NCBI GenBank assembly: GCA_900545525.1
Contig: UQZX01000002.1
Span: 124,001 to 188,000, forward strand
Length of the DNA stretch: 64,000 nt
Direction of reading: 5' to 3'
DNA from: an uncultured Prevotella sp.
Lineage (GTDB): Bacteria > Bacteroidota > Bacteroidia > Bacteroidales > Bacteroidaceae
Shown: positions 51,155 to 58,996 of the stretch, piece after piece
Position numbering within the stretch: position 1 is the first letter of the stretch
Layout: the number at the start of each line of letters is the position of its first letter
Notes under the pieces: generated by a model
The model's database searches: none
What the model saw: the letters and a program-made list of their open reading frames with translations, nothing else
What the model was told of the DNA's origin: nothing
Translations under genes and position numbers: made by a program

Positions 51155-53380
51155 ATGAATACCCGTATTTTCGTCTTATTGTCTGCTGTACTGATGCTTT
51201 CCATGTCTGCCGTTGCGTCAGAAGGGCAATACGATGCGCCGCGCAAGAAAGTGGCGGTGGTGTTGAGTGGCGGCGGTGCCAAGGGCATGGCGCACATCGG
51301 TGCGTTGCGTGTCATAGAGCGTGCAGGCATACCGATAGACTATATTGCCGGAACATCTATGGGAGCAATCGTCGGAGGATTGTACTCCATTGGATATGAT
51401 GCCGGTATGCTCGACTCTTTGGTGAGGGTGCAGAATTGGAAGTTCCTGCTGTCAGACAACGCGGATATCCAAGGCAGAAGTCTCGAAAAAAGGCAGAAGC
51501 AGCATACATATATACTGTCCAAGCCTGTCACGTCTGCGCTCAAGGACAATGTTGCGGCTGGCGGACTGATACAGGGCACCAACCTCTCAACCCTCTTTAC
51601 ACGTCTTACCACGGGATATCACGACTCGATATGCTTTGACAGCCTGCCCATACCGTTTGCCTGTGTGGCAACAAACATAGTGGATAATACGGAGTACGAT
51701 TTCAGAAGCGGCAGCCTTGCAACGGCAATGCGTGCCAGCATGTCTATTCCCGGAGCCTTCACGCCGGTGCGTCTGGATACGCTTGTGCTTGTCGACGGCG
51801 GACTGCGCAACAACTATCCGGCAGACTTGGCAAGGCGTATGGGTGCAGATATCATAATAGGAGTGTCGGTTCAAGGACCGGCACGTACGGCAGACGAGCT
51901 TTATGGCGGTGCAAGCATACTGTCGCAGATAATAGACGTAAACTGCAAGAACAAGTATGATGAGAACTGGGCAATGACCGATGTGCCCATAAAAGTCGAT
52001 GTAAAGGGATATTCGGCTACAAGCTTTAACAAGGCTGCTATAGACACTCTGATACGCAGGGGCGAGAGCGCCGCGATGGAGCAGTGGCACGAGCTGATGA
52101 AGATAAAGCGCAGTCTGGGGCTTCCCGACGATTATATGCCCCTGCATAAGGGTACGGTTGGAACATCCCTGATGCCGTCGAAGTTTAAGTTGTCAGCTGT
52201 GGAGTTTGATAATGTGGATGACTATGACAGGCGGTATATCGTCTCTAAATATAATATAGGTACGTCAGACTGCATATCCTCCGCACAGATAGAAAAGGCT
52301 GTTGTGGCGATGTATGCCGACTTGATGTATACGGATGCCGGCTATAGCCTTGTAAGCAGGGGTGGGGAGTATGTTCTCCGCATAACGGCAAAGTCGAAGA
52401 AAGTAAGCGACATTAACCTCGGTGTGCGCTTTGACACGGAAGAGAAAGTCGCCTTACAGGGCAGCATGTCATATCGGGTGCGTGCAAAACTGCCTGTAAA
52501 CCTTGCACTCACCGTAAGGCTCGGCAAGCGCATAATGTCGCGGATAGATGCAGACGTGATGCCGCTGAGGTTCAGCAAGCTGGGATTGTCGTATGTCTTC
52601 AGGCACAACGACATAAACATATACAGCGGCGGAAGCCGTGATTATAATTTCACATACAATCACCATTCGGTAAGGCTGAGGCTGTTTGAGGCTGAGGCAA
52701 GGAATATCCTGATAAGTCTTGGTGCCCGCTGGGACTACTATAAATTCCATGATGTGCTTAAGGGAGAGAATGCCGACGGACATGAACTTGGCGGAAGCCG
52801 TTTTTACAGCTATCATCTCAGGACGCACTATGACTCGGAAGACCAGTGGCTGTTTACCACGCGCGGTGCCAAGTTTGAGGCAGGATACGGGTATTATACG
52901 GACAACTTTGCCGATATGGGCGGCCATAAGGGGATAAGCATTGCCGATGTCATGTGGCGCATGTCATTCCCTTTGAACAGCAAGATTGCCATACAGCCCA
53001 TGCTCTACGGGCGCCTGATAGCGGGAGGCAACGTGCCCATGATAATGCGAAACGCCATCGGCGGCAACCGTTTTGCCAACTGGCTGGAGCAGCAGATGCC
53101 CTTCTCCGGAGTGGGCAATGTAGAGTTTGCCGACAACATGTTCGTTGCATGCAGGCTCAGGACGCAGTATCGTATGACGGAGAACAACTATTTCATGCTC
53201 TGTTTAGCCGCCGCACAGGAAAGCAATAAGTTTTCCGGAGTGTTCGACCACGGACCTGTTCTCGGATGCAGCCTTTCTTATTACTACAACACAATATTGG
53301 GACCGCTCGGTGTGACGGCAGGCTATTCCGGCAGGACCAGGAAGCCCGACCTGTACATAAGTTTCGGTTTCGATTTCTGA
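51155..53380 (+). CDS. patatin-like phospholipase with C-terminal outer-membrane beta-barrel
   Basis: 741 residues from the ATG at 51155 (a TTG 6 bases earlier is in frame). Signal peptide (to about SAVASEG), then a patatin domain with oxyanion loop GGGAKG, nucleophile S68 in GTSMG and the dyad Asp D214 in DGG. Next a POTRA-like segment (about 370-420, VDDYDRRYIVSKYN...) and an approximately 330-residue beta-barrel (bacterial surface antigen type) ending in the aromatic YISFGFDF. This is the PlpD-like type V-d secretion layout, with the lipase domain passed or displayed by the barrel; homodimeric two-domain variants are common in Bacteroidota. Confidence 0.9.
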   Translation: MNTRIFVLLSAVLMLSMSAVASEGQYDAPRKKVAVVLSGGGAKGMAHIGALRVIERAGIPIDYIAGTSMGAIVGGLYSIGYDAGMLDSLVRVQNWKFLLSDNADIQGRSLEKRQKQHTYILSKPVTSALKDNVAAGGLIQGTNLSTLFTRLTTGYHDSICFDSLPIPFACVATNIVDNTEYDFRSGSLATAMRASMSIPGAFTPVRLDTLVLVDGGLRNNYPADLARRMGADIIIGVSVQGPARTADELYGGASILSQIIDVNCKNKYDENWAMTDVPIKVDVKGYSATSFNKAAIDTLIRRGESAAMEQWHELMKIKRSLGLPDDYMPLHKGTVGTSLMPSKFKLSAVEFDNVDDYDRRYIVSKYNIGTSDCISSAQIEKAVVAMYADLMYTDAGYSLVSRGGEYVLRITAKSKKVSDINLGVRFDTEEKVALQGSMSYRVRAKLPVNLALTVRLGKRIMSRIDADVMPLRFSKLGLSYVFRHNDINIYSGGSRDYNFTYNHHSVRLRLFEAEARNILISLGARWDYYKFHDVLKGENADGHELGGSRFYSYHLRTHYDSEDQWLFTTRGAKFEAGYGYYTDNFADMGGHKGISIADVMWRMSFPLNSKIAIQPMLYGRLIAGGNVPMIMRNAIGGNRFANWLEQQMPFSGVGNVEFADNMFVACRLRTQYRMTENNYFMLCLAAAQESNKFSGVFDHGPVLGCSLSYYYNTILGPLGVTAGYSGRTRKPDLYISFGFDF

Positions 53381-53486
53381 TGCTGTCCGTGCGGCTCCTG
53401 ATATCGTGTCTTAGGTGTCCTGAATGTTTAAATGCAATAATGTAATAATTTTCTTATAAATATACATGCGGTAAATAAAAAATAGT

Positions 53487-53494
53487 TATTTTTG
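53487..53494 (+). promoter_or_regulatory. -7 box of the oxaloacetate-decarboxylase-like gene
   Basis: TATTTTTG, 42 bases before the ATG at 53537; no clear -33 element. Confidence 0.5.
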
Positions 53495-53536
53495 CAGATA
53501 TAGAAAAACACTGTCAACTATTTAACTGTTTAAGAA

Positions 53537-55318
53537 ATGAAAAAGAGAATTCAGTTCAGCCTTGTCTACAGGGACATGTGGCAGGCTTCCGGCAAGTTTC
53601 AGCCGCGTAAGGACCAGTTGGAGCGTATCGCCCCGGCAATAATAGACATGGGTTGCTTCTCTCGTGTTGAGACAAACGGAGGGGCTTTTGAGCAGGTTAA
53701 CCTGCTTGCGGGCGAAAATCCCAATGACGCAGTAAGGGCTTTTTGCAAGCCTTTCAATGATGCGGGCATAAAGACACACATGCTTGACCGCGGGCTTAAT
53801 GCGCTGCGCATGTATCCCGTGCCCGACGATGTGCGCCGCCTTCAGTACAAGGTGAAGCATGCACAGGGCGTGGACATCACGCGTATATTCTGCGGTCTGA
53901 ATGATGTACGAAACATAATACCAAGTATAAAGTGGGCACTCGAGGCAGGCATGACACCGCAGGCAACGCTGTGCATAACAACATCTCCTGTGCATACCGT
54001 TGAGTATTACAGCGACATTGCCGACAAGCTGATTGCCGCCGGTGCAACGGAGATATGCCTTAAAGACATGGCTGGCATAGGGCAGCCAGCAATGCTCGGA
54101 AAGCTTACGAAGGCTATCAAGGACAAGCATCCTGACATCATAATACAGTATCACGGACATTCCGGACCGGGACTTTCCATGGCGTCTATTCTCGAAGTGT
54201 GCAACAACGGTGCCGATGTGATAGACACGGCAATGGAACCCCTGTCGTGGGGAAAGGTCCATCCGGACATTATATCGGTGCAGAGCATGTTGAAGAACGA
54301 GGGATTTGATGTGCCCGAGATAAACATGAACGCCTATATGCATGCACGCTCTATGACGCAGGAGTTTATAGACGAGTGGCTGGGCTACTTCATCAACCCC
54401 GGAAACAAGCACATGAGTTCGCTGCTGCTTGGCTGCGGGCTGCCAGGCGGCATGATGGGAAGCATGATGGCAGACCTCGCAGGCATACACCGCTCAATCA
54501 ATTCCATACTGAAGAGCAAGGGACAGCCCGAGTATTCTACCGACGACATGCTCGTGAAGCTGTTCAACGAGGTTGAGTATGTGTGGCCGCGTGTTGGCTA
54601 TCCGCCATTAGTGACGCCGTTCTCGCAGTATGTGAAGAACATCGCCCTGCTTAACCTCCTGACCATGGCACAGGGCAAGGGACGGTTCGTCATGATGGAC
54701 GATGCCATGTGGGGCATGATACTTGGAAAGAGCGGAACCATACCGGGAACGATTGACGAAGAGCTTGTTGAGCTTGCCAAGAAGAAAGGATATGAGTTTA
54801 CGGATGCCGATCCGCACACGCTGATACCCGATGCGCTCGACGGTTTCAGAAAGGAAATGGAAGACAACGGCTGGGACTGCGGACAGGATGACGAGGAGTT
54901 GTACGAGCTTGCCATGCACCCCGAGCAGTATCGCGACTATAAGAGCGGTATCGCAAAGAAGCGTTTCCTTGCCGACCTGCAGAAAGCAAAGGATGCAAGA
55001 CTGGGGGCAACGCTTTCTCCGGAGGAGATTGCTGCGTTCAAGCATGCTAAGGCAGATGCCATTGTCGCTCCTGTAAAGGGACAGATATTCTTCGAGTTCG
55101 GTGGCGGAAGCGAGTGCGTGCCTTGCATAGAGCCGTTTATCGGCAGTGAATACAAAGAGGGCGACACCTTCTGTTACATACAGGCACCGTGGGGACAGAT
55201 AATGCCTGTAAAGGCGTGTCTCGGAGGCAAGCTTGTGGAAGTTGCTGCCAAACAGGGCGCAAGGGTGAACAAGGGTGACGTTATCGGATATATAGAGAGA
55301 GAACACACGGAAGAATGA
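53537..55318 (+). CDS. oxaloacetate decarboxylase/pyruvate carboxylase-type carboxyltransferase with degenerate biotin domain
   Basis: 593 residues. The carboxyltransferase TIM barrel shows the metal and catalytic residues D13 (YRDMWQ), K176 (LKDMAG) and H206-G-H208 (YHGHSG). A conserved carboxylase domain follows (FSQYVKNIALLNLL...GKSGTIPG). The C-terminal 80 residues have the barrel-sandwich pattern of a biotinyl domain (AIVAPVKGQIFFEF... GDVIGYIE), but where BCCP domains have EAMKM this protein has QAPWG (549-553), so no lysine for biotin is present. It may work with another biotin carrier, or the domain may have become structural. The gene is followed by a terminator and the HD gene. Confidence 0.85.
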   Translation: MKKRIQFSLVYRDMWQASGKFQPRKDQLERIAPAIIDMGCFSRVETNGGAFEQVNLLAGENPNDAVRAFCKPFNDAGIKTHMLDRGLNALRMYPVPDDVRRLQYKVKHAQGVDITRIFCGLNDVRNIIPSIKWALEAGMTPQATLCITTSPVHTVEYYSDIADKLIAAGATEICLKDMAGIGQPAMLGKLTKAIKDKHPDIIIQYHGHSGPGLSMASILEVCNNGADVIDTAMEPLSWGKVHPDIISVQSMLKNEGFDVPEINMNAYMHARSMTQEFIDEWLGYFINPGNKHMSSLLLGCGLPGGMMGSMMADLAGIHRSINSILKSKGQPEYSTDDMLVKLFNEVEYVWPRVGYPPLVTPFSQYVKNIALLNLLTMAQGKGRFVMMDDAMWGMILGKSGTIPGTIDEELVELAKKKGYEFTDADPHTLIPDALDGFRKEMEDNGWDCGQDDEELYELAMHPEQYRDYKSGIAKKRFLADLQKAKDARLGATLSPEEIAAFKHAKADAIVAPVKGQIFFEFGGGSECVPCIEPFIGSEYKEGDTFCYIQAPWGQIMPVKACLGGKLVEVAAKQGARVNKGDVIGYIEREHTEE

Positions 55319-55326
55319 TATATGGT

Positions 55327-55365
55327 GCCCCGGGGTGGCGTTATGGCAGCCCCGGGGTGTTTTGT
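55327..55365 (+). terminator. GC-rich hairpin after the carboxyltransferase gene
   Basis: CCCCGGGG occurs at 55328-55335 and again at 55350-55357, pairing into an 8-bp stem, followed by TGTTTTG. It lies 9 bases after the stop, and the HD gene is best started beyond it. Confidence 0.65.
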
Positions 55366-55371
55366 CGTATT

Positions 55372-55908
55372 ATGGACTGGGAAAAGATTGTAGACAAATA
55401 TTATGGTGATGACGCGGAACTGAGGGAAATACTTGTCCGTCACAGCAGTTCTGTGGCACGTAAGGCATTGCAGGCAGCCGGCACGCATCCTGAACTGGGG
55501 CTGGACCGTGACTTCCTGTATGAGGCGGCGATGCTGCATGACATAGGCATAATATATACGGATGCGCCGGGAATAAAATGCCATGGCACCGAGCCGTATA
55601 TAAGGCACGGCATTCTTGGTGCAGATCTTCTGCGTAAGGAAGGGTATGCCGCGCATGCCCGTGTGTGCGAAAGGCACACCGGTGCGGGGCTGTCTTTGGA
55701 GGAGATAGTGGGGCAGAACCTTCCTTTGCCGCATGTAAGCCTGTTGCCCGAAACAATGGAGGAAAAGCTTATATGCTATGCCGACAAGTTTTTCTCAAAG
55801 ACACGCCTTGACACGGAGAAGACGGTAGGGCAGGTGGAGCGTAGTCTTGCAAAGTTCGGTGACGAGGGTGTGGCACGCTTCATGGAGTGGCAGCGTATTT
55901 TCGGTTGA
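55372..55908 (+). CDS. HD-domain (HDIG) hydrolase
   Basis: 178 residues from the ATG at 55372 (MDWEKIVDKYYG); the frame is open back to 55315 but that would include the terminator. HD motif H..HD..D: SSVARKAL with the first His just before, AAMLHDIGIIY as the HD pair, and ERHTGAG. Probable metal-dependent phosphohydrolase of unknown substrate. It ends 16 bases before the GtrA gene. Confidence 0.85.
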   Translation: MDWEKIVDKYYGDDAELREILVRHSSSVARKALQAAGTHPELGLDRDFLYEAAMLHDIGIIYTDAPGIKCHGTEPYIRHGILGADLLRKEGYAAHARVCERHTGAGLSLEEIVGQNLPLPHVSLLPETMEEKLICYADKFFSKTRLDTEKTVGQVERSLAKFGDEGVARFMEWQRIFG

Positions 55909-55924
55909 CGGTATTTATGGCGCA

Positions 55925-56299
55925 ATGAATAAAGATACGGTTAAGGAAGCATTGAGGTTTTGCATCGTAGGTGCTGTTGCCACGGCGATACACTATGGCG
56001 TGTATTTCCTGTTGCAGTTCAGTCTTGATGTAAATGCGGCATATACGGCGGGATATGTCGTCAGCTTCATCTTCAACTATATCCTTTCCGCCCGCTTCAC
56101 GTTCAGGAAGAAGACTTCGGTGAAGAACGGCATAGGCTTCGGCGGGGCACATCTTGTGAACTATTTTCTTCAGGTAAGTCTTCTAAACATTTTCCTTTGG
56201 CTCGGCATAAGCCGCCCCTTGGTTCCCGTTCCGGTTTATTGCATAGCCATTCCCGTAAACTTCCTTATGGTGAGATTTGTGTTTGTAAGGAAAAGATAA
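55925..56299 (+). CDS. GtrA-family membrane protein
   Basis: 124 residues from the ATG at 55925, four membrane helices. ALRFCIVGAVATAIHYGVYFLLQ, YVVSFIFNYILSARFTF and FGGAHLVNYFLQ are typical of the GtrA family; members help flip lipid-linked sugars or polyprenyl-phosphate carriers for wall modification. The frame stays open upstream to 55847 within the HD gene, which is ignored. It overlaps no neighbours but is probably co-transcribed with the HD gene. Confidence 0.88.
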   Translation: MNKDTVKEALRFCIVGAVATAIHYGVYFLLQFSLDVNAAYTAGYVVSFIFNYILSARFTFRKKTSVKNGIGFGGAHLVNYFLQVSLLNIFLWLGISRPLVPVPVYCIAIPVNFLMVRFVFVRKR

Positions 56300-56359
56300 A
56301 TAAAACTTTCACTTTTTATAAGCCCTGTATCAGGAACGAAAAGCTATGCTTCCTGGTGC

Positions 56360-56398
56360 AAAAGGCATAGCTTTACGCATCATAAAGCTATGCCTTTT
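56360..56398. terminator. GGCATAGC hairpin
   Basis: 15-bp perfect stem AAAAGGCATAGCTTT (56360-56374) with AAAGCTATGCCTTTT (56384-56398), after GtrA, with partial extra units at 56339-56350. Same family as 21.75 kb. Confidence 0.75.
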
Positions 56399-56462
56399 CA
56401 ATTATATAGATGCCAGTTACGATTTGTTACAAATGCCATGTGATATGTGATATATTGATATG

Positions 56463-56614
56463 GAGGGTGTGTCAAGATTTCTCATACAGCGCCAAGTAGG
56501 GACATATTCTTGTATTTGTCCGCCAAACAGCCATTGAATATCAGGATGTTACGAACGGACAAATACAAGAATATGTCCCTACGGGTTGGAAGAGTTGAGT
56601 TTTGATATACCCTC
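56463..56614. repeat. palindromic element, family 2, copy B
   Basis: Inner perfect 25-bp inverted repeat (56498-56522 and 56556-56580), identical to that of copy A at 21.97-22.05 kb, with the same 33-base centre apart from a few changes. The outer arms (GAGGGTGTGTCAAGATT and AGTTTTGATATACCCTC) differ from copy A and match the hairpin at 26.63 kb. The rest of 56300-56732 holds only the GGCATAGC hairpin; no gene. Confidence 0.8.
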
Positions 56615-56732
56615 ATGCCGATATTTCGAAAAATAGTATTACATTTGTGGAAGATAAGGATGTGCTGCCGGCGTGGACGACAAAGAAACGCCGATAATGG
56701 AGGCACGGATAATCTGAATATAAATACCGGTT

Positions 56733-58469
56733 ATGAGGCACTTGTTCTATATATCTATATTTGTTTCTGTTTATATTATAGCGGCATGTTCCGGACATTC
56801 TTTCCGCCGTTCATTGCTTGTGGCAGACAGTATGTCTTCCGTTGACCCAAAATCTGCTGTCAGTTTGCTTGACTCAATACGTGGAGAGATGTCTTCTGCT
56901 CCAAAGCATGAGCGCATGTATTATCGGCTGTTATGCATAAAGGCGGCAGACAAGGCATATATACAGCATAAGTCGGACACGGCGATATTACCTCTGATAG
57001 AGTATTACGAGAAGCATGGGGACAAAAAGCTGTTGGCAGAAACGTATTATTACGCCGGAAGTATTTATCGTGATATGAATGATGCTCCTATGGCTCTCGA
57101 TTATTTTCAGAAAGCCTTGGACGTGATGCCTGAGGATGCTGATTTAGGATTAAAGAGTAATATATGTTATCAGATGGGGGACTTATTCTTACATCAATAT
57201 TTTTATGATGAAGCGATAGAGATGTATTTGGAGGCTTATCATTATGATAGTATTGGCAAAGACATTACTGCGGCTGTTTCTTGTTTAGAAAGCTTAGGTT
57301 ACACATATAATAAAAAGAAACAAAAAGACAGTAGCATTATTTATTATAATAAAGCTTATAACCAAGCACGTAAGAATCAAAACAAGAAGTTGGAGAAGTC
57401 TGTATTAGGACAAATGACATCTTTCTATATTGAAAACAAGGAATATGATAAAGCAAAAAATTGTCTCTTTCCCTTGTTGTATTCAGATACAATTAATATC
57501 ATGACACGATATGCAATGGCATCAGATATTTATATGAATACAGAACAATATGACTCGGCAAAATATTATTGTAATATCCTTATAGAAAAAGGTTCTGTGT
57601 ATGCTAAGCAGAATGCAAGTAGAAAGCTTATAAAAATTTATTTTAAGGAGGGGCGTTATGATGAAATGATAAAATCTTTAGGCTTGTATGAACAGTATAG
57701 GGATTCTGTAAATAATATAACAGCTACAGAAAGTGTAGTACGTATGAATGCTATTTATAATTATCAAATACGTGAAAAGGAAAATCTAAAGTTGAGAATA
57801 GAAAATACTCATCGTTTAGTTATTATCGTATTAATATCAGTTTTTTGTGGTGTATGTATTTTATTATTTATATTTTATAGTAAACGTGCAATACAAAAGC
57901 GTTTGAGATTGGAATTACAAATCAAAATCTTAAAGCGTATGGAAAAAGAGAGAAATGAACATAGTTCGGAATATATAAGAGAAAATAATAAGAAAATAAG
58001 TGTATTGGAAGAACAGTTAAGTACGGCAAATCATAAGACGGAGGAGCTGATGAGTCAATTAATGGAACAAAAAGCTGACTTGCTTTTTGCAAATGAGAAG
58101 GCAGAACGGGAAATAAAAAAGAGAAATTTAAGAGAAGAACGACTATTAAATTCTGATGCATATAAAATAACGAGATCAAAGTTGGAACAAAGAAAAAATA
58201 TAACGAAGAAGGAATGGGATGAAATAGATATATGTGTAAATGATATTGTTGAGGATTTTAAAACACGTCTTTACAGTTTGTATCCTATGAGTGATCAAGA
58301 ATATCGTATGTGTTTGCTTATTCGTTTAGGTTTTGGTATAACAGAAATAGCTTCTTTATTAAACAGAAGCAAAGGTGCAATGTCTCTTGCAAGGAAACGT
58401 TTATATATAAAGATGTTTGGTAAGGATGGTTATGCTGTGGATATTGATGAGTTTGTTAAGTCGCTGTAG
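56733..58469 (+). CDS. membrane TPR sensor with C-terminal HTH (putative regulator)
   Basis: 578 residues. Possible lipoprotein-type start (FVSVYIIAACSGH), then TPR-like repeats (about 65-330), one transmembrane helix at 361-382 (LVIIVLISVFCGVCILLFIFYS), a charged coiled coil (395-500) and a C-terminal domain with YRMCLLIRLGFGITEIASLLNRSKGAMSLARKRL as an HTH-like segment (about 520-560). The layout suggests an outward-facing sensor and a cytoplasmic DNA-binding or sigma-like end; similar TPR-HTH proteins are frequent in Bacteroidota but poorly studied. AT-rich body. The N-terminal lipobox and the internal membrane helix would conflict if both are used. Confidence 0.75.
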   Translation: MRHLFYISIFVSVYIIAACSGHSFRRSLLVADSMSSVDPKSAVSLLDSIRGEMSSAPKHERMYYRLLCIKAADKAYIQHKSDTAILPLIEYYEKHGDKKLLAETYYYAGSIYRDMNDAPMALDYFQKALDVMPEDADLGLKSNICYQMGDLFLHQYFYDEAIEMYLEAYHYDSIGKDITAAVSCLESLGYTYNKKKQKDSSIIYYNKAYNQARKNQNKKLEKSVLGQMTSFYIENKEYDKAKNCLFPLLYSDTINIMTRYAMASDIYMNTEQYDSAKYYCNILIEKGSVYAKQNASRKLIKIYFKEGRYDEMIKSLGLYEQYRDSVNNITATESVVRMNAIYNYQIREKENLKLRIENTHRLVIIVLISVFCGVCILLFIFYSKRAIQKRLRLELQIKILKRMEKERNEHSSEYIRENNKKISVLEEQLSTANHKTEELMSQLMEQKADLLFANEKAEREIKKRNLREERLLNSDAYKITRSKLEQRKNITKKEWDEIDICVNDIVEDFKTRLYSLYPMSDQEYRMCLLIRLGFGITEIASLLNRSKGAMSLARKRLYIKMFGKDGYAVDIDEFVKSL

Positions 58470-58592
58470 TATAACGTGATATCATTCATTTGTAAAATAT
58501 TTGTAAACAAATTATAAGATGAAAAAATAGTTTTATGTAAAATGTAAAATATTTGTAAACTCATTTTTCATAAGAACAATGTTTTTTATTTA

Positions 58593-58600
58593 TACTTTTG
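58593..58600 (+). promoter_or_regulatory. -7 box of the DUF3244/C13 pair
   Basis: TACTTTTG, 27 bases before the ATG at 58628. An imperfect repeat of AAAATATTTGTAAAC lies just upstream (about 58495-58509 and 58547-58560), a possible operator for the regulator upstream. Confidence 0.5.
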
Positions 58601-58627
58601 AAAATAAAACCTTAAAATGTAAAAAGT

Positions 58628-58981
58628 ATGAATAGAAAATTCTTAATAGTATTATTTGCTATTGCTTTAAAAACAACGTTGCATGCAGGCAATATTGTGA
58701 CATTGAATGGAACTTTTGATGATAAGGATAAAGGTCATCGTTATGAAGCTCCTGTTGTAACAGACGAAGGAACTGTTGTTACGATTTCTTCCGATACACT
58801 TGTATCAAATGTACGTATAATAATTAAAGATGTATCAGGTACCATTATTAGTGATAATGTTGTGACGTTGCTTCCATCAGAAAACGTTATATGTGTTCCA
58901 GAAGAGTATCAAAATGATAAGTATAAGATAGAATTATATTATGATGACAACTGTTTCTACGGATATTTTACTAACCCTTAA
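58628..58981 (+). CDS. DUF3244 secreted protein
   Basis: 117 residues with a signal peptide (MNRKFLIVLFAIALKTTLHA), the mature part all-beta (immunoglobulin-like, SNVRIIIKDVSGTIISDNVV...). DUF3244 is a Bacteroidota family of small secreted proteins often placed near secreted proteases. 15 bases before the C13 protease, so the pair is likely co-expressed. A chaperone, inhibitor or substrate role for the protease is possible but not shown. Confidence 0.75.
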   Translation: MNRKFLIVLFAIALKTTLHAGNIVTLNGTFDDKDKGHRYEAPVVTDEGTVVTISSDTLVSNVRIIIKDVSGTIISDNVVTLLPSENVICVPEEYQNDKYKIELYYDDNCFYGYFTNP

Positions 58982-58996
58982 TAAAACTAAGAACCA

